In this document: positions 45,270 to 45,934 of the stretch, one piece after another
How positions within the stretch are numbered: the stretch's first letter is position 1
How the letters are laid out: each line of letters starts with the position of its first letter
IMG/VR virus record: IMGVR_UViG_3300028536_000126
Span: 1 to 45,934 of that record
Strand: one strand, 5' to 3'
DNA: 45,934 bases
Source: a virus
Translations under genes and position numbers: made by a program
The notes under the pieces: generated by a model
What the model was told of the DNA's origin: nothing
What the model saw: the letters and a program-made list of their open reading frames with translations, nothing else
Databases searched by the model: none

Positions 45270-45934
45270 GTGACAAGATCTGCCAGGAAGACCACCACTA
45301 CCGCGCCAGAGATGACCGTCGAGCTGGTCAACCCCGAGCTCGCGCAGGACTGGCTGGGCCGCAACGCCTGTATCCGCAACCTGCGCCGGGGCATCGTCAA
45401 CGCCTACGCCCGGGACATGGCGGCCGGCGAGTGGGCGTTCACCGGGGAGCCGATCAAGTTCGACCTGACCGGCTCACTGATCGACGGCCAGCACCGGCTG
45501 CATGCGCTGGTGAAGTCGGATAGCACGCTGTCGCTGGCGGTGTTCCGCAACATCGACCCCTCCGCCGTGCACGTGATGGACTCCGGGGCGCGGCGGACCG
45601 CCGGGGACGCGCTGAAGTTCCAGGGCTACAAGACACCCACCCTGCTGGCCAGTGCGGCCGGCATGGTGCTCACCGAGGGCAGCACCAAGCGCCGCGGCCT
45701 GACCCACTCGGAGATCCTCGGCGTGGTCGAGGCGGACCCGTCGATCCCGTTCATCGTCGATGAGGTGCTGCCGAAGCTGCGGATGTCCCAGCTCACCACC
45801 GGCACGGTTGCCTTCTACGCCTACTGGCGGCTGCACCAGGTCGACGCCGCCGCCGCGGTGGCGTTCTTCGACGCGCTGTCCTCACTGGCCGGCCAGGACC
45901 AGAACAGCCCGATCCTGGCGCTGCACCGGCGGCT
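45270..45934 (+). CDS. ParB-like/DGQHRL-motif protein (3' end outside window)
   Basis: At least 221 residues, open to the right edge. GTG at 45270 is preferred because AAGGAG lies seven bases upstream; ATG at 45264 is too close to it. The region WAFTGEPIKFDLTGSLIDGQ followed by HRLHALVKSD matches the DGQHRL motif of phage ParB/Spo0J-like proteins, and AGDALKFQGYKTPTLLASAA continues the family pattern. Function in the phage is unknown; DNA or nucleotide binding is likely. Confidence 0.7.
   Translation, partial: MTRSARKTTTTAPEMTVELVNPELAQDWLGRNACIRNLRRGIVNAYARDMAAGEWAFTGEPIKFDLTGSLIDGQHRLHALVKSDSTLSLAVFRNIDPSAVHVMDSGARRTAGDALKFQGYKTPTLLASAAGMVLTEGSTKRRGLTHSEILGVVEADPSIPFIVDEVLPKLRMSQLTTGTVAFYAYWRLHQVDAAAAVAFFDALSSLAGQDQNSPILALHRR

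Overview
The window is GC-rich, compactly coded phage DNA. Genes abut or overlap by ATGA or GTGA, GTG starts are common, and a WhiB regulator and actinobacterial small-gene families are present. Together with a tape measure protein, DUF5047-type tail proteins, a lysozyme-like endolysin and an r1t-like holin, this indicates a tailed phage (probably a long-tailed siphovirus) of an Actinomycetota host, Streptomyces-like in gene style. No integrase, terminase, capsid or portal gene lies in the window, so it is part of a larger genome.

Layout. (1) 1-19300, rightward: 3' part of the tape measure gene, minor tail and baseplate genes, small membrane proteins, a collagen-like membrane protein, a secreted Gly-rich protein, a sortase, the lysis genes (endolysin, nuclease-like lipoprotein, holin, two small membrane proteins), a terminator, then tail-fibre genes including an 892-residue protein made of about 38 repeats of 20 residues. 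The block ends at a strong stem-loop (19357-19400). (2) 37195-19544, leftward: one long, tightly packed gene train. From its promoter-proximal (right) end it holds an HTH protein, a DUF2637-like protein and an FtsK-like ATPase; a YdjM-like membrane protein, a homing endonuclease and many small genes; a Ter stress cassette (TerD fusion, vWA protein, TerC/DUF475-like protein); a RlaP-like nucleotidyltransferase and an XRE regulator; then an array of six structured RNAs immediately upstream of a TROVE/Ro60 gene. (3) 37359-45934, rightward: a small XRE regulator, a run of small early genes, a WhiB protein, then recombination genes (ERF annealing protein, HNH nucleases, SSB) and the start of a protein with a DGQHRL motif.

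The most interesting system is at 19759-22108. Six tandem non-coding units, transcribed leftward, share a closing stem of the Y-RNA (Ro-binding) type. Two of them carry an insert that folds as a circularly permuted tRNA: T-arm, 7-bp acceptor-like stem closed by a loop, two nucleotides, D-arm. This is the known architecture of bacterial YrlA RNAs. The array ends 21 bases before the start codon of a full-length Ro60 (TROVE plus vWA) gene. A RlaP-like nucleotidyltransferase and a Ter cassette lie upstream on the same strand. I infer a phage-borne Ro60/Y-RNA module, perhaps for RNA quality control, RNA repair or countering RNA-targeting host defences; the function is not shown by sequence alone.

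All functional names rest on motif recognition by eye. Small genes without a recognisable family are described as such.
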